Assembly (NCBI GenBank): GCA_934718275.1
Contig: CAKUZD010000007.1
Span: forward strand, 57,973-121,972
DNA length: 64,000 nucleotides
DNA from: an uncultured Candidatus Melainabacteria bacterium
Lineage (GTDB): Bacteria; Cyanobacteriota; Vampirovibrionia; Gastranaerophilales; Gastranaerophilaceae
Direction: 5' to 3'
Positions 24,403 to 32,843 of this stretch are shown one piece after another. Numbering within the stretch: position 1 is the first letter of the stretch; every line of letters begins with the position of its first letter. The translations under genes were made by a program, and so were the position numbers. The notes under the pieces were generated by a model. That model saw only the letters and a program-made list of their open reading frames with translations, ran no database searches and was not told the DNA's origin.

Positions 24403-24995
24403 TCTAATTTAACATCAGTATTGTTTAATTCTACGATATCAAAATATTTTTCCATTTTTTCTTCAATCGGTGCTTTCATATTATGCAAAGGTTTTGGATT
24501 TTTATCTAAACCCACTTCAAGTTCACCATTAAAAGTATGTAAAAACATTCTATCATCACCACTCTTACTGCCTACTAAAATAGATGTATCCATATCCGGC
24601 CTATCACAAATAACATCTGCAACTTTATTAAGTGTTTCAATAGTTTTATTACCATTTGCACTATCAATAGCATCTCCACCGATAATCCAAGCTGTTAATT
24701 TACCTCTGGCTTTTTGTTTTAATTTATCTATTGATTTTGTAATGTCACATAAAAACTCATCTATATTAGTACCATTTATAGAAATATGTTTTAAGACACC
24801 ATTTTTTTCATTTCGAACCAAAACCGCCAATTTACCGGCATCAGCTTCTGATGTATATATTTTTCCATTTGAAAGCCTACACTTGTTTTTTTCCGAAAGA
24901 TGTTGACCTGCACGGATTGCAATTTCATTTGCTGCATCATATTTTTTTGGGGATAAAATCAAGGTTGAATGTCCTTGAAAACTAACATTATTCAT
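24399..24995 (-). CDS. Hypothetical protein with NVSFQG N-terminus
   Basis: 198 residues from ATG 24995, with GGAG upstream; the longer frame back to 25220 is rejected because it overlaps the divergent secreted-protein gene and its leader. Starts MNNVSFQGHSTLILSPK. The core (LTAWIIGGDAIDSANGNKTI, then MDTSILVGSKSGDDRM) looks like an alpha/beta domain but matches no family I know. Cytoplasmic or exported by an unknown route. Confidence 0.6.
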   Translation of the reverse strand: MNNVSFQGHSTLILSPKKYDAANEIAIRAGQHLSEKNKCRLSNGKIYTSEADAGKLAVLVRNEKNGVLKHISINGTNIDEFLCDITKSIDKLKQKARGKLTAWIIGGDAIDSANGNKTIETLNKVADVICDRPDMDTSILVGSKSGDDRMFLHTFNGELEVGLDKNPKPLHNMKAPIEEKMEKYFDIVELNNTDVKLD

Positions 24996-25123
24996 AAATT
25001 TGTAACTCCTTTTTTCATATACATGAAAAATGAACAAAAAATTTTTTGCTACTTTCCGGTAATGAAATTTTGTGCATTGTAGTTTAAGCTGATTATACAG
25101 AATATAATGAAAGGTTGGTAAAT

Positions 25124-25447
25124 ATGAAAAAGATAATATTAACACTCGGATTAATAATGATTTCACTCCCTGCATTTGCGACTTGTCCAATAACAGGCGG
25201 TGCGTGCACTGCGTTTTCAAATTTTGAGTCTAAACCTTTACAACAAAAATATCTTCCGAACCACATAAATGAAATCCAAAAACCAAATGCTTTTCAACCA
25301 AGCTATGTTGTCCCGTATTACAACGAACTGATTAACACAGAAACAAACAACATTACAAAACCTCCTTCAAGTGATTATAATTCTAATTGTCAATTTGGTG
25401 TATGTTTACCGGGAGTTGAAGGTGGCGGAAGCGTATTGGAATATTAG
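25124..25447 (+). CDS. Small secreted protein
   Basis: 107 residues from ATG 25124, with AAAGG upstream. Signal peptide MKKIILTLGLIMISLPAFA, then a mature chain with four cysteines in two pairs (ATCPITGGACTAF and NCQFGVCLPG) that could form disulfides. Pro/Asn-rich middle. No known domain. A terminator follows at 25473. Confidence 0.65.
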   Translation: MKKIILTLGLIMISLPAFATCPITGGACTAFSNFESKPLQQKYLPNHINEIQKPNAFQPSYVVPYYNELINTETNNITKPPSSDYNSNCQFGVCLPGVEGGGSVLEY

Positions 25448-25472
25448 ACAATTTTTTTGAAAAACGCAAAAA

Positions 25473-25501
25473 GGAGTATTTTGTTTAAACCAAAATACTC
25501 C
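25473..25501. terminator. Bidirectional terminator
   Basis: An 11-bp perfect stem GGAGTATTTTG/CAAAATACTCC with loop TTTAAAC, between convergent genes. Confidence 0.75.
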
Positions 25502-25527
25502 AATTTATTATTTTTATAAACTTTTTC

Positions 25528-25794
25528 TTATTTTTTCAATGACGCTTTAACTTCGCTCAAACACTTTGCTAATTGGTCAGGACAACTGGTTGGTTTATCT
25601 CCGCATGTAATACCGGAAAATTTTTCAATTACATCATCAATCTGCATTCCTTGAACCAAATGTTTTATACCCATCAAGTTTCCCGGGCATCCACCAAGAA
25701 AATCAACATCAACAATTGTTCCATCATCATTAATTTTAACTTGCATTAATCTGCAACAAGTTCCATGTGTTTCGTATTGAATAATTTTTTCCAT
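25528..25794 (-). CDS. TSCPD-domain protein
   Basis: 88 residues with GTCCRLMQV near the start, DFLGGCPGNLMGI in the middle and the naming TSCPDQLA motif near the end. Small TSCPD proteins resemble the C-terminal domain of some ribonucleotide reductases and bind metal through their cysteines; the stand-alone form has no settled role. Cytoplasmic. Confidence 0.85.
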   Translation of the reverse strand: MEKIIQYETHGTCCRLMQVKINDDGTIVDVDFLGGCPGNLMGIKHLVQGMQIDDVIEKFSGITCGDKPTSCPDQLAKCLSEVKASLKK

Positions 25795-25865
25795 TAAATT
25801 TCCCTCTTATACTTTTTTACTTATATTATATTGACAAATACAAAATATGCAATAAAAATAATTAT

Positions 25866-26393
25866 ATGAAAAAATTTTTGTTAATTCTAATAATACTTAT
25901 CTCTCTACCTTGTAGTGCTGAAACAATTTTGACAGGTGGAGTAAATTACAATGTTGACACCGCGAGACAAGAACTGCTAAACACCCCCGTAAAAAAACTT
26001 AGTCCGGAACTTGTCAGTGAAAATATCATTGATAAAGATTTTAATGAAAACCAAAAATACGCATTACAAGGAAATGTTGACCTACAAGACAGAACCCTAG
26101 CCTTCTTTTCGGATTCAACTTATGCCATCCTTTATAATCAAGATAAATACCATGTTTGGTATTACAGCAAAGACGGGAAATTAATATATATGGAAGAACG
26201 CGATGGTCTAAGTTTTCCATATAAATCTTACAAATACACTGTGGATGGCAATTTAGTCAATATGGGACTGCGCGTTTCAAAAGAAGAAACTTTTATCTAT
26301 AGCCCATCAGGCAAGCTAATTGCACATTGGCTGGGTACAAATGCTTATGATGAAAGCGGAAATATAATAATGACAAGAAAATACATCCATTGA
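25866..26393 (+). CDS. Secreted protein of unknown function
   Basis: 175 residues with signal peptide MKKFLLILIILISLPCSA. The mature part has short repeats reminiscent of YD or MORN strands (KYHVWYYSKDGKLIYMEERD, YKYTVDGNLV, IYSPSGKLIAHW, YDESGNIIM). These suggest a beta-repeat fold exposed outside the inner membrane. TTGACA with a 16-base spacer to TAAAAT lies just upstream. It precedes the autotransporter gene. Confidence 0.65.
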   Translation: MKKFLLILIILISLPCSAETILTGGVNYNVDTARQELLNTPVKKLSPELVSENIIDKDFNENQKYALQGNVDLQDRTLAFFSDSTYAILYNQDKYHVWYYSKDGKLIYMEERDGLSFPYKSYKYTVDGNLVNMGLRVSKEETFIYSPSGKLIAHWLGTNAYDESGNIIMTRKYIH

Positions 26394-26408
26394 TTGAGAC
26401 TTAATAAA

Positions 26409-26437
26409 TTGACATAAATTGAAAGCTAGCCTATACT
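26409..26437 (+). promoter_or_regulatory. Near-consensus sigma-70 promoter of the autotransporter
   Basis: TTGACA (26409-26414), 17-base spacer, TATACT (26432-26437), about 28 bases before the RBS AGAGGGA. Confidence 0.8.
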
Positions 26438-26470
26438 AGACATAATTACTGTACTTGTAAAGAGGGAATT

Positions 26471-29400
26471 ATGAATAGAAGATTATTAGGCTTAGCATTA
26501 GCTATATCTGCCGTTTTAGCATCAACAAATATATCATCTGCTGCAGACAATCGTTGGGTAAATAGTGAAACTCAAAACGTTTGGAGTGGACATAATTACG
26601 AAAATATAGACATTTCAAAAGAAGAAGAAAATCAAAAAAATATTGGCGCAGGTATTTATAATTCCGGTGGAACAATAAAATTATTACAAGAAAACACTTA
26701 TAAAAATAACAAAGCCGTAAATGGTGGGGCACTCTATAATACAGGTATTATTGAAGCTATTAAAAACGAAGTCTATTCAGGAAACTCTGCAACTGCAAAT
26801 GGTGGGGCAATAGTCAATACCGGAATAATTAATTCTATAAACTCAACAGAATTTACTAAAAACACTGCAACCGGTATCGGCGGAGCTATTGTTAATATCG
26901 GAACTAAAGACAAACAAAGTGTTTTGAACATCTCTGAATGTACTTTTGAAGCTAATAGTGCCGAGTATGGCGGTGCTATTGCAAACAATACTTTCGGAAA
27001 TATAGACAATTTAAGCGCTAATTTTTCTAATAATAAAGCAACTGTTGCAGGTGGTGCGATACACAATTTAGGAACAATAAATACAATAGGCGGTTCTTTT
27101 ACTTCAAACTATACAACAGGCAAAGAAGGTACTGGCGGTGCAATAGCTAATGGCGGAACTATAGGAACTATTAATTCCAACTTTAACGGAAACTCTGCTT
27201 ATTTAGGCGGAGCTATTGCAAATGTTGGTAAAATTAATACTATTAGTGGAAAATTCATAAATAACACTGCAAAAGCAGGTGGTGGTGCAATTGCAACAGC
27301 TGATACAACAAATGACGGAACACCAATTATTGCCAACCTAGAAGAAATTAAAAATGCAGAATTTACAAATAACTCTACAACAGACGAACAAGGTGTGGGC
27401 GGTGCCATTTTAGCAAATCAAGCAAAAAACAAACTAACAGTAAGTTCAAGTTCGTTTAATTCTAACAAAGCGGTAAGTGGTGGAGCTATTGCAAATACAG
27501 GGCTTTTAGATGTTACAAATTCAACATTCACTGATAACGCGGCAACAAGTTATGGTGGTGCTATTAGCAATTACGCAACAAAATTGTCTGTAAATTCGAG
27601 CACATTTACAAACAATTCTGCTCAAATGGGTGGCGCAATTTATAGTGAAAGCAAAAACGAAACAACCGAAGGCGCAAATGATGGTGTTCAAAGTGAATTA
27701 AAAGTAACAAATTCTACATTCACTAATAACTCTGCAACAACTTTTGGCGGAGCTATTGGAAATGATGGAAAATTAACAGTTACAAATTCTATCTTTAAAA
27801 ATAACAAAACAAACTTTACGCTCGATGATAAAGAATCTGAACAGGAACTTAAATCAATATACACCTCAATTGCCGGTGGTGGAGCTATTGGTGTAAATGG
27901 CGAAACAAATATTGAGTCAAGTTCTTTTGACGGAAACTATTCAAATGTAAGCGGTGGTGCTATTATTGCAAATGATGCTAATGGCTTAGAAATAAATAAT
28001 TCTGCATTTGCAAACAACAAAGCCGATGTAAACGGTGGTGCAATTGCTTCCGGATGGGATGTAAACCAAAATGGAGACAGTCTTGCAGAAGCACTTGCAG
28101 ACTTATACACCCCTGATAAAATTGAAATTACTGATACAGATTTTGCGAATAACTCGGCAGGAAAATATGGTGGTGCAATTTATTATTCAAACGGAAACAA
28201 AGATACAACCAAAAATCCTTCATTAACAATTAATGCAAAAAAACAAGATGTCGTGTTTACAAATAACAAAGCTGAAAAAGGTGGAGATATTTATTTAAAT
28301 AATTCTACCGCAAATTTGAATGCATCAAACGGAAAACAAATTGTATTCAATAGCGGAGTTGCAGGTAACGGTACAATTAACACAAAAGGAACAATTGTTT
28401 TTAACAGTGAAATTACTCCTGATAACGGCAATTTGTTGGTTAATGCAGATGAAAATAGTACTATTAGAGCAAGTGTTGACAAATATATCAATGGAATTGA
28501 TTTGACTTTGGCAGATGGAGCTACACTTGATTTAATAAACGGAACAATCGGTACTGCAAAAATTAATAACCTTACATCAAATGGTGGTAATATCAAAATC
28601 GATATGGACTTGTCTCGCGATGACCAAATTGCAGATTTGGCAACTATTTCTAACGCAACAGGTACATTGAATATTAGCGGTATCAATCTTATTGCAGACT
28701 TAAAAGACGATAGTGAAAACTCATTAACATCAGATTTGTCAGAATTAAATTTAGGCAATCTTTCTGTTGTAACTAATGATGACCTTAATATTTTAACAAA
28801 CGATTATATGTATACTGTCAAAGTTCAGGATAAAAACTTGAAAGTTGATAGATTAAATTCAAATGGTACTGCAACGAAAATGGACGGTTTTACATTTGCG
28901 GTAAACCAAAATGATAAAGTTAACGGTCAAGATATTACATTAGGTGAAAACAGAAGTTTTTCTGCTACAAAAGATATCGAAATTACAGGAGAAGGACTTG
29001 AGAAAGGTTGGACAGGAACTTTAGGCGGGACTAAATTGTCTGTAAACGGTAACGGGCATGTTTTAAACGGAGCAGACAAAACAGGTATTACTGTAGGCGG
29101 TGGGCAAACTCTTGAATTTACTGACACAAATATAACAGGTTTCAAAACCTCTGAAGGAACTAAAGGTGCTTTAACCGTAAAAGATAACGGAACCTTAAAT
29201 ATTTCTGCAATAAATCATGATGTAATAATTGCAGGAATTAATGCCGGACAAGATAGTGATGGAAAATCTCTTGACAGTAACGCGATTTATCTTGATGGAG
29301 CAAATGGAAATGCTAAAGCAACTTTAACTACAGGCAGTTCAAGAAAATTAGTTATTAATGACGATATTCGTTCTGCAAATGCAGGAAACGAAATAACTAT

Positions 29401-30940
29401 GCAAGGTAACGGAACAATTTTGTTTAACGGAGTTGTAGACCCTGTTACTTTAACAAACGAAAACGCAAGAACAATTCATAATAATCAAATTAAAGATGTA
29501 ACATACAACTTGAATAGCGGTATGGTTGGATTTACTAAGGATGAATATCTTTCAGGCGGAACAAATACACTTAAAATGAATGGCGGTATGTTATCGGTTG
29601 CAAACGGTGCTGTTGGAGATATTGCCTTAAAAGATTTAACATTGAGCGAAAATTCAAATATTGCAGTTGATGCAGATTTGGCAAACAGTAAAATGGATAC
29701 GATTTCTGCTAATACGGTAAATGTTACAGGGGATGCAAAACTTAATGTTAGCGGAATTAATTTAATTAGTGATGCTACGAAAGATAGCACTGTTATAAAC
29801 TTTGTAAATGATGAAACATTAAAATCTCACATTACAAGTTCTGTTTCAGAAGTTGCATATTCTCCAATTTATAAATATGGAGTTGCTTATGACCCAACTC
29901 AAGGGAGTTTTGAATTTACAAGAGGTTCAGCACAAAACTATAACAATATAAACCCGGCCGTTATGGTTGCACCTGTTGCGGCTCAATTGGGTGGATATTT
30001 CACGCAATTAAACGCCTATGACCAAGCATTTTCAAACATGGATTTAACAATGCTTATGACCAAAGAACAACGTCAAGCATTAAAGATGTATAACAAATAT
30101 GCATATAATGGAGACGGTTTTGGTTCTGTTTCACCTTCTTCAGGTGCAATTCCGGAAGAACGAGGCGGATTATGGGCAAGACCTTATACTTCATTTGAAA
30201 ATGTCAGACTTAAAAACGGGCCAAAAGTTTCTAACGTAATGTATGGAACATTCTTTGGCGGAGACAGCTCTATAAAAGAATTTAGAAACGGCTATGACGG
30301 TATATTCAGCGCATACATAGGCTATAATGGTTCTCACCAAGCATTTGACGGAAACAGTTTATGGCAAAACGGTGGTACAGTTGGCTTGACAGGAACATTG
30401 TATAAAGGTAACTGGTTTGGAGGTTGGACGTTAGCTACAGGAGTTTCCGGAGTTGATGCAAACACAATGTACGGTTCAGAAAACTTTGGTATGTGGTCAA
30501 TAGGTACAGCCTTCAAAACAGGTTATAATTGGGAATTGTTGGACAACAAGTTCATAATTCAACCACACATTATGGCTTCTTATTCATTGGTTGATACATT
30601 TAATTATACAAATGCTGCAGGTTTAAGTATTCATTCAGATCCTTTGAATGCAGTTCAATTAGCTCCAGGGGTTAGATTTATCGGAAACTTAAAAGATGGA
30701 TGGCAACCTTATGTAGGTTTAGATTTTATGTGGAATATTATGGATAAAACAAAATTTAGTGCAATTGAAACAAGTTTGCCACAATTGTCTGTTAGACCAT
30801 ATATTCAATACGGTATAGGTGTCCAAAAACGTTGGGGTGAACGCTCTACAGGTTATGCTCAAGCTATGTTCAGGAATATAGGAAGAAATGGTGTAATCTT
30901 CTCATTCGGATACAGAGCCGCTTTTGGGCGTGGCAAATAA
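26471..30940 (+). CDS. Autotransporter with Pmp-like GGAI/FxxN repeats
   Basis: 1489 residues. Signal peptide 1-25 (cleavage near SSA-AD). The passenger from ~55 to 620 contains about twenty repeats with GGA(I/L) and FxxN motifs (FTNNSATTFGGAIGNDG type), the pattern of chlamydial polymorphic membrane proteins and parallel beta-helix folds. A second beta-helical, less regular region follows to ~1170. The last ~270 residues (from RGGLWARPYTSFENVRLKNG) form an autotransporter beta-barrel that inserts in the outer membrane. It implies a Gram-negative envelope. Likely adhesin; ligand unknown. Preceded by a near-perfect promoter. Confidence 0.88.
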   Translation: MNRRLLGLALAISAVLASTNISSAADNRWVNSETQNVWSGHNYENIDISKEEENQKNIGAGIYNSGGTIKLLQENTYKNNKAVNGGALYNTGIIEAIKNEVYSGNSATANGGAIVNTGIINSINSTEFTKNTATGIGGAIVNIGTKDKQSVLNISECTFEANSAEYGGAIANNTFGNIDNLSANFSNNKATVAGGAIHNLGTINTIGGSFTSNYTTGKEGTGGAIANGGTIGTINSNFNGNSAYLGGAIANVGKINTISGKFINNTAKAGGGAIATADTTNDGTPIIANLEEIKNAEFTNNSTTDEQGVGGAILANQAKNKLTVSSSSFNSNKAVSGGAIANTGLLDVTNSTFTDNAATSYGGAISNYATKLSVNSSTFTNNSAQMGGAIYSESKNETTEGANDGVQSELKVTNSTFTNNSATTFGGAIGNDGKLTVTNSIFKNNKTNFTLDDKESEQELKSIYTSIAGGGAIGVNGETNIESSSFDGNYSNVSGGAIIANDANGLEINNSAFANNKADVNGGAIASGWDVNQNGDSLAEALADLYTPDKIEITDTDFANNSAGKYGGAIYYSNGNKDTTKNPSLTINAKKQDVVFTNNKAEKGGDIYLNNSTANLNASNGKQIVFNSGVAGNGTINTKGTIVFNSEITPDNGNLLVNADENSTIRASVDKYINGIDLTLADGATLDLINGTIGTAKINNLTSNGGNIKIDMDLSRDDQIADLATISNATGTLNISGINLIADLKDDSENSLTSDLSELNLGNLSVVTNDDLNILTNDYMYTVKVQDKNLKVDRLNSNGTATKMDGFTFAVNQNDKVNGQDITLGENRSFSATKDIEITGEGLEKGWTGTLGGTKLSVNGNGHVLNGADKTGITVGGGQTLEFTDTNITGFKTSEGTKGALTVKDNGTLNISAINHDVIIAGINAGQDSDGKSLDSNAIYLDGANGNAKATLTTGSSRKLVINDDIRSANAGNEITMQGNGTILFNGVVDPVTLTNENARTIHNNQIKDVTYNLNSGMVGFTKDEYLSGGTNTLKMNGGMLSVANGAVGDIALKDLTLSENSNIAVDADLANSKMDTISANTVNVTGDAKLNVSGINLISDATKDSTVINFVNDETLKSHITSSVSEVAYSPIYKYGVAYDPTQGSFEFTRGSAQNYNNINPAVMVAPVAAQLGGYFTQLNAYDQAFSNMDLTMLMTKEQRQALKMYNKYAYNGDGFGSVSPSSGAIPEERGGLWARPYTSFENVRLKNGPKVSNVMYGTFFGGDSSIKEFRNGYDGIFSAYIGYNGSHQAFDGNSLWQNGGTVGLTGTLYKGNWFGGWTLATGVSGVDANTMYGSENFGMWSIGTAFKTGYNWELLDNKFIIQPHIMASYSLVDTFNYTNAAGLSIHSDPLNAVQLAPGVRFIGNLKDGWQPYVGLDFMWNIMDKTKFSAIETSLPQLSVRPYIQYGIGVQKRWGERSTGYAQAMFRNIGRNGVIFSFGYRAAFGRGK

Positions 30941-30967
30941 CAATTAAAAAAATTTAAATTTATTTTT

Positions 30968-31006
30968 AAGAAGCTATATTGTAGGTTTAATACTTTATAG
31001 CTTCTT
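30968..31006 (+). terminator. Terminator of the autotransporter
   Basis: 11-bp stem AAGAAGCTATA/TATAGCTTCTT followed by ATTTTTT. Confidence 0.8.
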
Positions 31007-31047
31007 ATTTTTTATGCTATAATCTTTTCAATACAGGAGAAAGAAAA

Positions 31048-32763
31048 ATGTCTGGACTTGAAAAATTGATTGAAACAGCTAGAGGAAAACAAAAAGCTGA
31101 TTTAGTAATAAAAAATGCAAATATTATAAACGTTTTATCAGAAGAAATTTATAAAACCGATATTGCAATTTGTGATGGAATAATTGCCGGAATTGGGAGT
31201 GATTATGAAGGGGAAGAAGAAATTGACGCTAAAGGAGCTTATGTCTGCCCATCATTTATTGACGGTCACGTACATTTAGAAAGTTCTATGGTATTGCCTC
31301 ATGAATTTGCAAAGGCAGTTGTGCCATGCGGAACAACAACAGTAATTATTGACCCGCATGAAATTTCAAATGTTTTGGGTTTGCATGGTATAAGTTATAT
31401 GCATGAAGCTGTAAAAAATCTTCCGCTTGATGTATATACAATGCTTCCTTCTTGTGTTCCGGCTACTCCTTATGAGACATCGGGGTTTGATTTGAACAGT
31501 TATGATTTAGCTTTATTAATTGACAGTCCATGGGTTCTTGGAATTGCAGAAATGATGAATTACTCAGGACTTTTAAATTTAGACAAGACTGTTCTTGCTA
31601 AACTTGATTTAGCTCGTTCCAAAGGTAAAAGAATTGATGGTCACGCACCATTTTTAACCGGAAAAGATCTTTGCGCGTATATTGCAAGTGGAGTAAAATC
31701 TGACCACGAATGTACAACTCCGGCAGAAGCTATCGAAAAAATTCGCCAAGGTATGTATATAATGATTAGGGAAGGTACTGCTGCAAAAGATTTAGATGCG
31801 CTTATTCCTGTTTTGAAAGAGAAAAATACAAGAAAATGTATGTTTGTAACAGATGACAGACATCCAAAAGATTTAAAAGTTCACATCAATGATATGGTAA
31901 GACGAGCAGTAGAAGCCGGTGTTGATGTTGTAAAAGCAGTCCAAATCGGAAGCTTAAATACTGCTGAATATTTTGGTTTAAAAAATCAAGGTGCAATTGC
32001 TCCGGGATATAAAGCAGATTTACTAATCATGCCGGACCTAAAAACATTTAAACCAGATATCGTAATCAAAGATGGAAAAATTGCAGCAGAGCACGGAAAA
32101 TTAACTCAATCATTTACTAAATTTGAAAAACCATCTGTAAGAAGTTCTATTAACGTTCGTTGGATTGAACCAAAAGACTTTGAAATAAATGGGACTTCTA
32201 ATCTTGTTAACACTATAGAAATTATTCCACATCAATTGGTGACAAAATCATCCGTTTGTGAAGCAAAATTTGAAAACGGACTACTAAACAGCAATATAGA
32301 TAATGATGTTTTAAAAATAATTGTTATGGAACGTCATAGAGCAACCGGAAATATTGGAAAAGGATTTGTAAAAGGATTTAATCTAAAATCCGGAGCGATT
32401 GCATCAACAGTTGCACACGACTCTCATAACATGATTGTAATAGGTACAAATGATCAGGATATGTATACTGCAGCAGTTGAACTTGTAAAGATGCAAGGCG
32501 GAAAAGTAGTTGTAAAAGATGGAAAAGTTATCGCAAAACTTCCTCTACCGATTGCAGGTTTGATTTCTGATCAGGATATAGAATTCGTACTCCAACATTG
32601 TGAGGACTTAAATAATGCCGTAAAATCTCTCGGTTGTACACTTAACGATGCATTTATGACAATGGGATTTTTATCTTTGCCTGTAATTCCCGAATTAAAA
32701 ATAACAGACAAAGGCTTGTTCAGTACAAAAAAATGGGATTTTGTTGGAATTAATGCAAAATAA
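31048..32763 (+). CDS. ade: Adenine deaminase
   Basis: 571 residues, amidohydrolase superfamily, converting adenine to hypoxanthine and ammonia in purine salvage. Visible: metal site DGHVHLESSM (~73-82), PHEISNVLG, DGHAPFLTG, the SDHECTT segment, VTDDRHP, and the C-terminal family block VAHDSHNMIVIG, then GLISDQ. Length matches AdeC. Strong RBS (AGGAGA). Monocistronic, with a terminator on both sides. Confidence 0.94.
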   Translation: MSGLEKLIETARGKQKADLVIKNANIINVLSEEIYKTDIAICDGIIAGIGSDYEGEEEIDAKGAYVCPSFIDGHVHLESSMVLPHEFAKAVVPCGTTTVIIDPHEISNVLGLHGISYMHEAVKNLPLDVYTMLPSCVPATPYETSGFDLNSYDLALLIDSPWVLGIAEMMNYSGLLNLDKTVLAKLDLARSKGKRIDGHAPFLTGKDLCAYIASGVKSDHECTTPAEAIEKIRQGMYIMIREGTAAKDLDALIPVLKEKNTRKCMFVTDDRHPKDLKVHINDMVRRAVEAGVDVVKAVQIGSLNTAEYFGLKNQGAIAPGYKADLLIMPDLKTFKPDIVIKDGKIAAEHGKLTQSFTKFEKPSVRSSINVRWIEPKDFEINGTSNLVNTIEIIPHQLVTKSSVCEAKFENGLLNSNIDNDVLKIIVMERHRATGNIGKGFVKGFNLKSGAIASTVAHDSHNMIVIGTNDQDMYTAAVELVKMQGGKVVVKDGKVIAKLPLPIAGLISDQDIEFVLQHCEDLNNAVKSLGCTLNDAFMTMGFLSLPVIPELKITDKGLFSTKKWDFVGINAK

Positions 32764-32790
32764 CTTTTAAAATTTATTTTTTAAATTAGA

Positions 32791-32823
32791 AAAATAGCTT
32801 CCTTAAATTAAGGAAGCTATTTT
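32791..32823. terminator. Bidirectional terminator
   Basis: A 16-bp perfect stem (AAAATAGCTTCCTTAA and its complement) between the convergent ade and adhesin genes, flanked by A and T runs. Confidence 0.85.
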
Positions 32824-32843
32824 ATGTTTACTAGAGTTTTTTA

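Noticed and set aside
24996..25220. 75-codon N-terminal extension of the gene at 24399
   Set aside because: It runs across the divergent promoter and start of the gene at 25124; ATG 24995 has a GGAG RBS and a family-like start.
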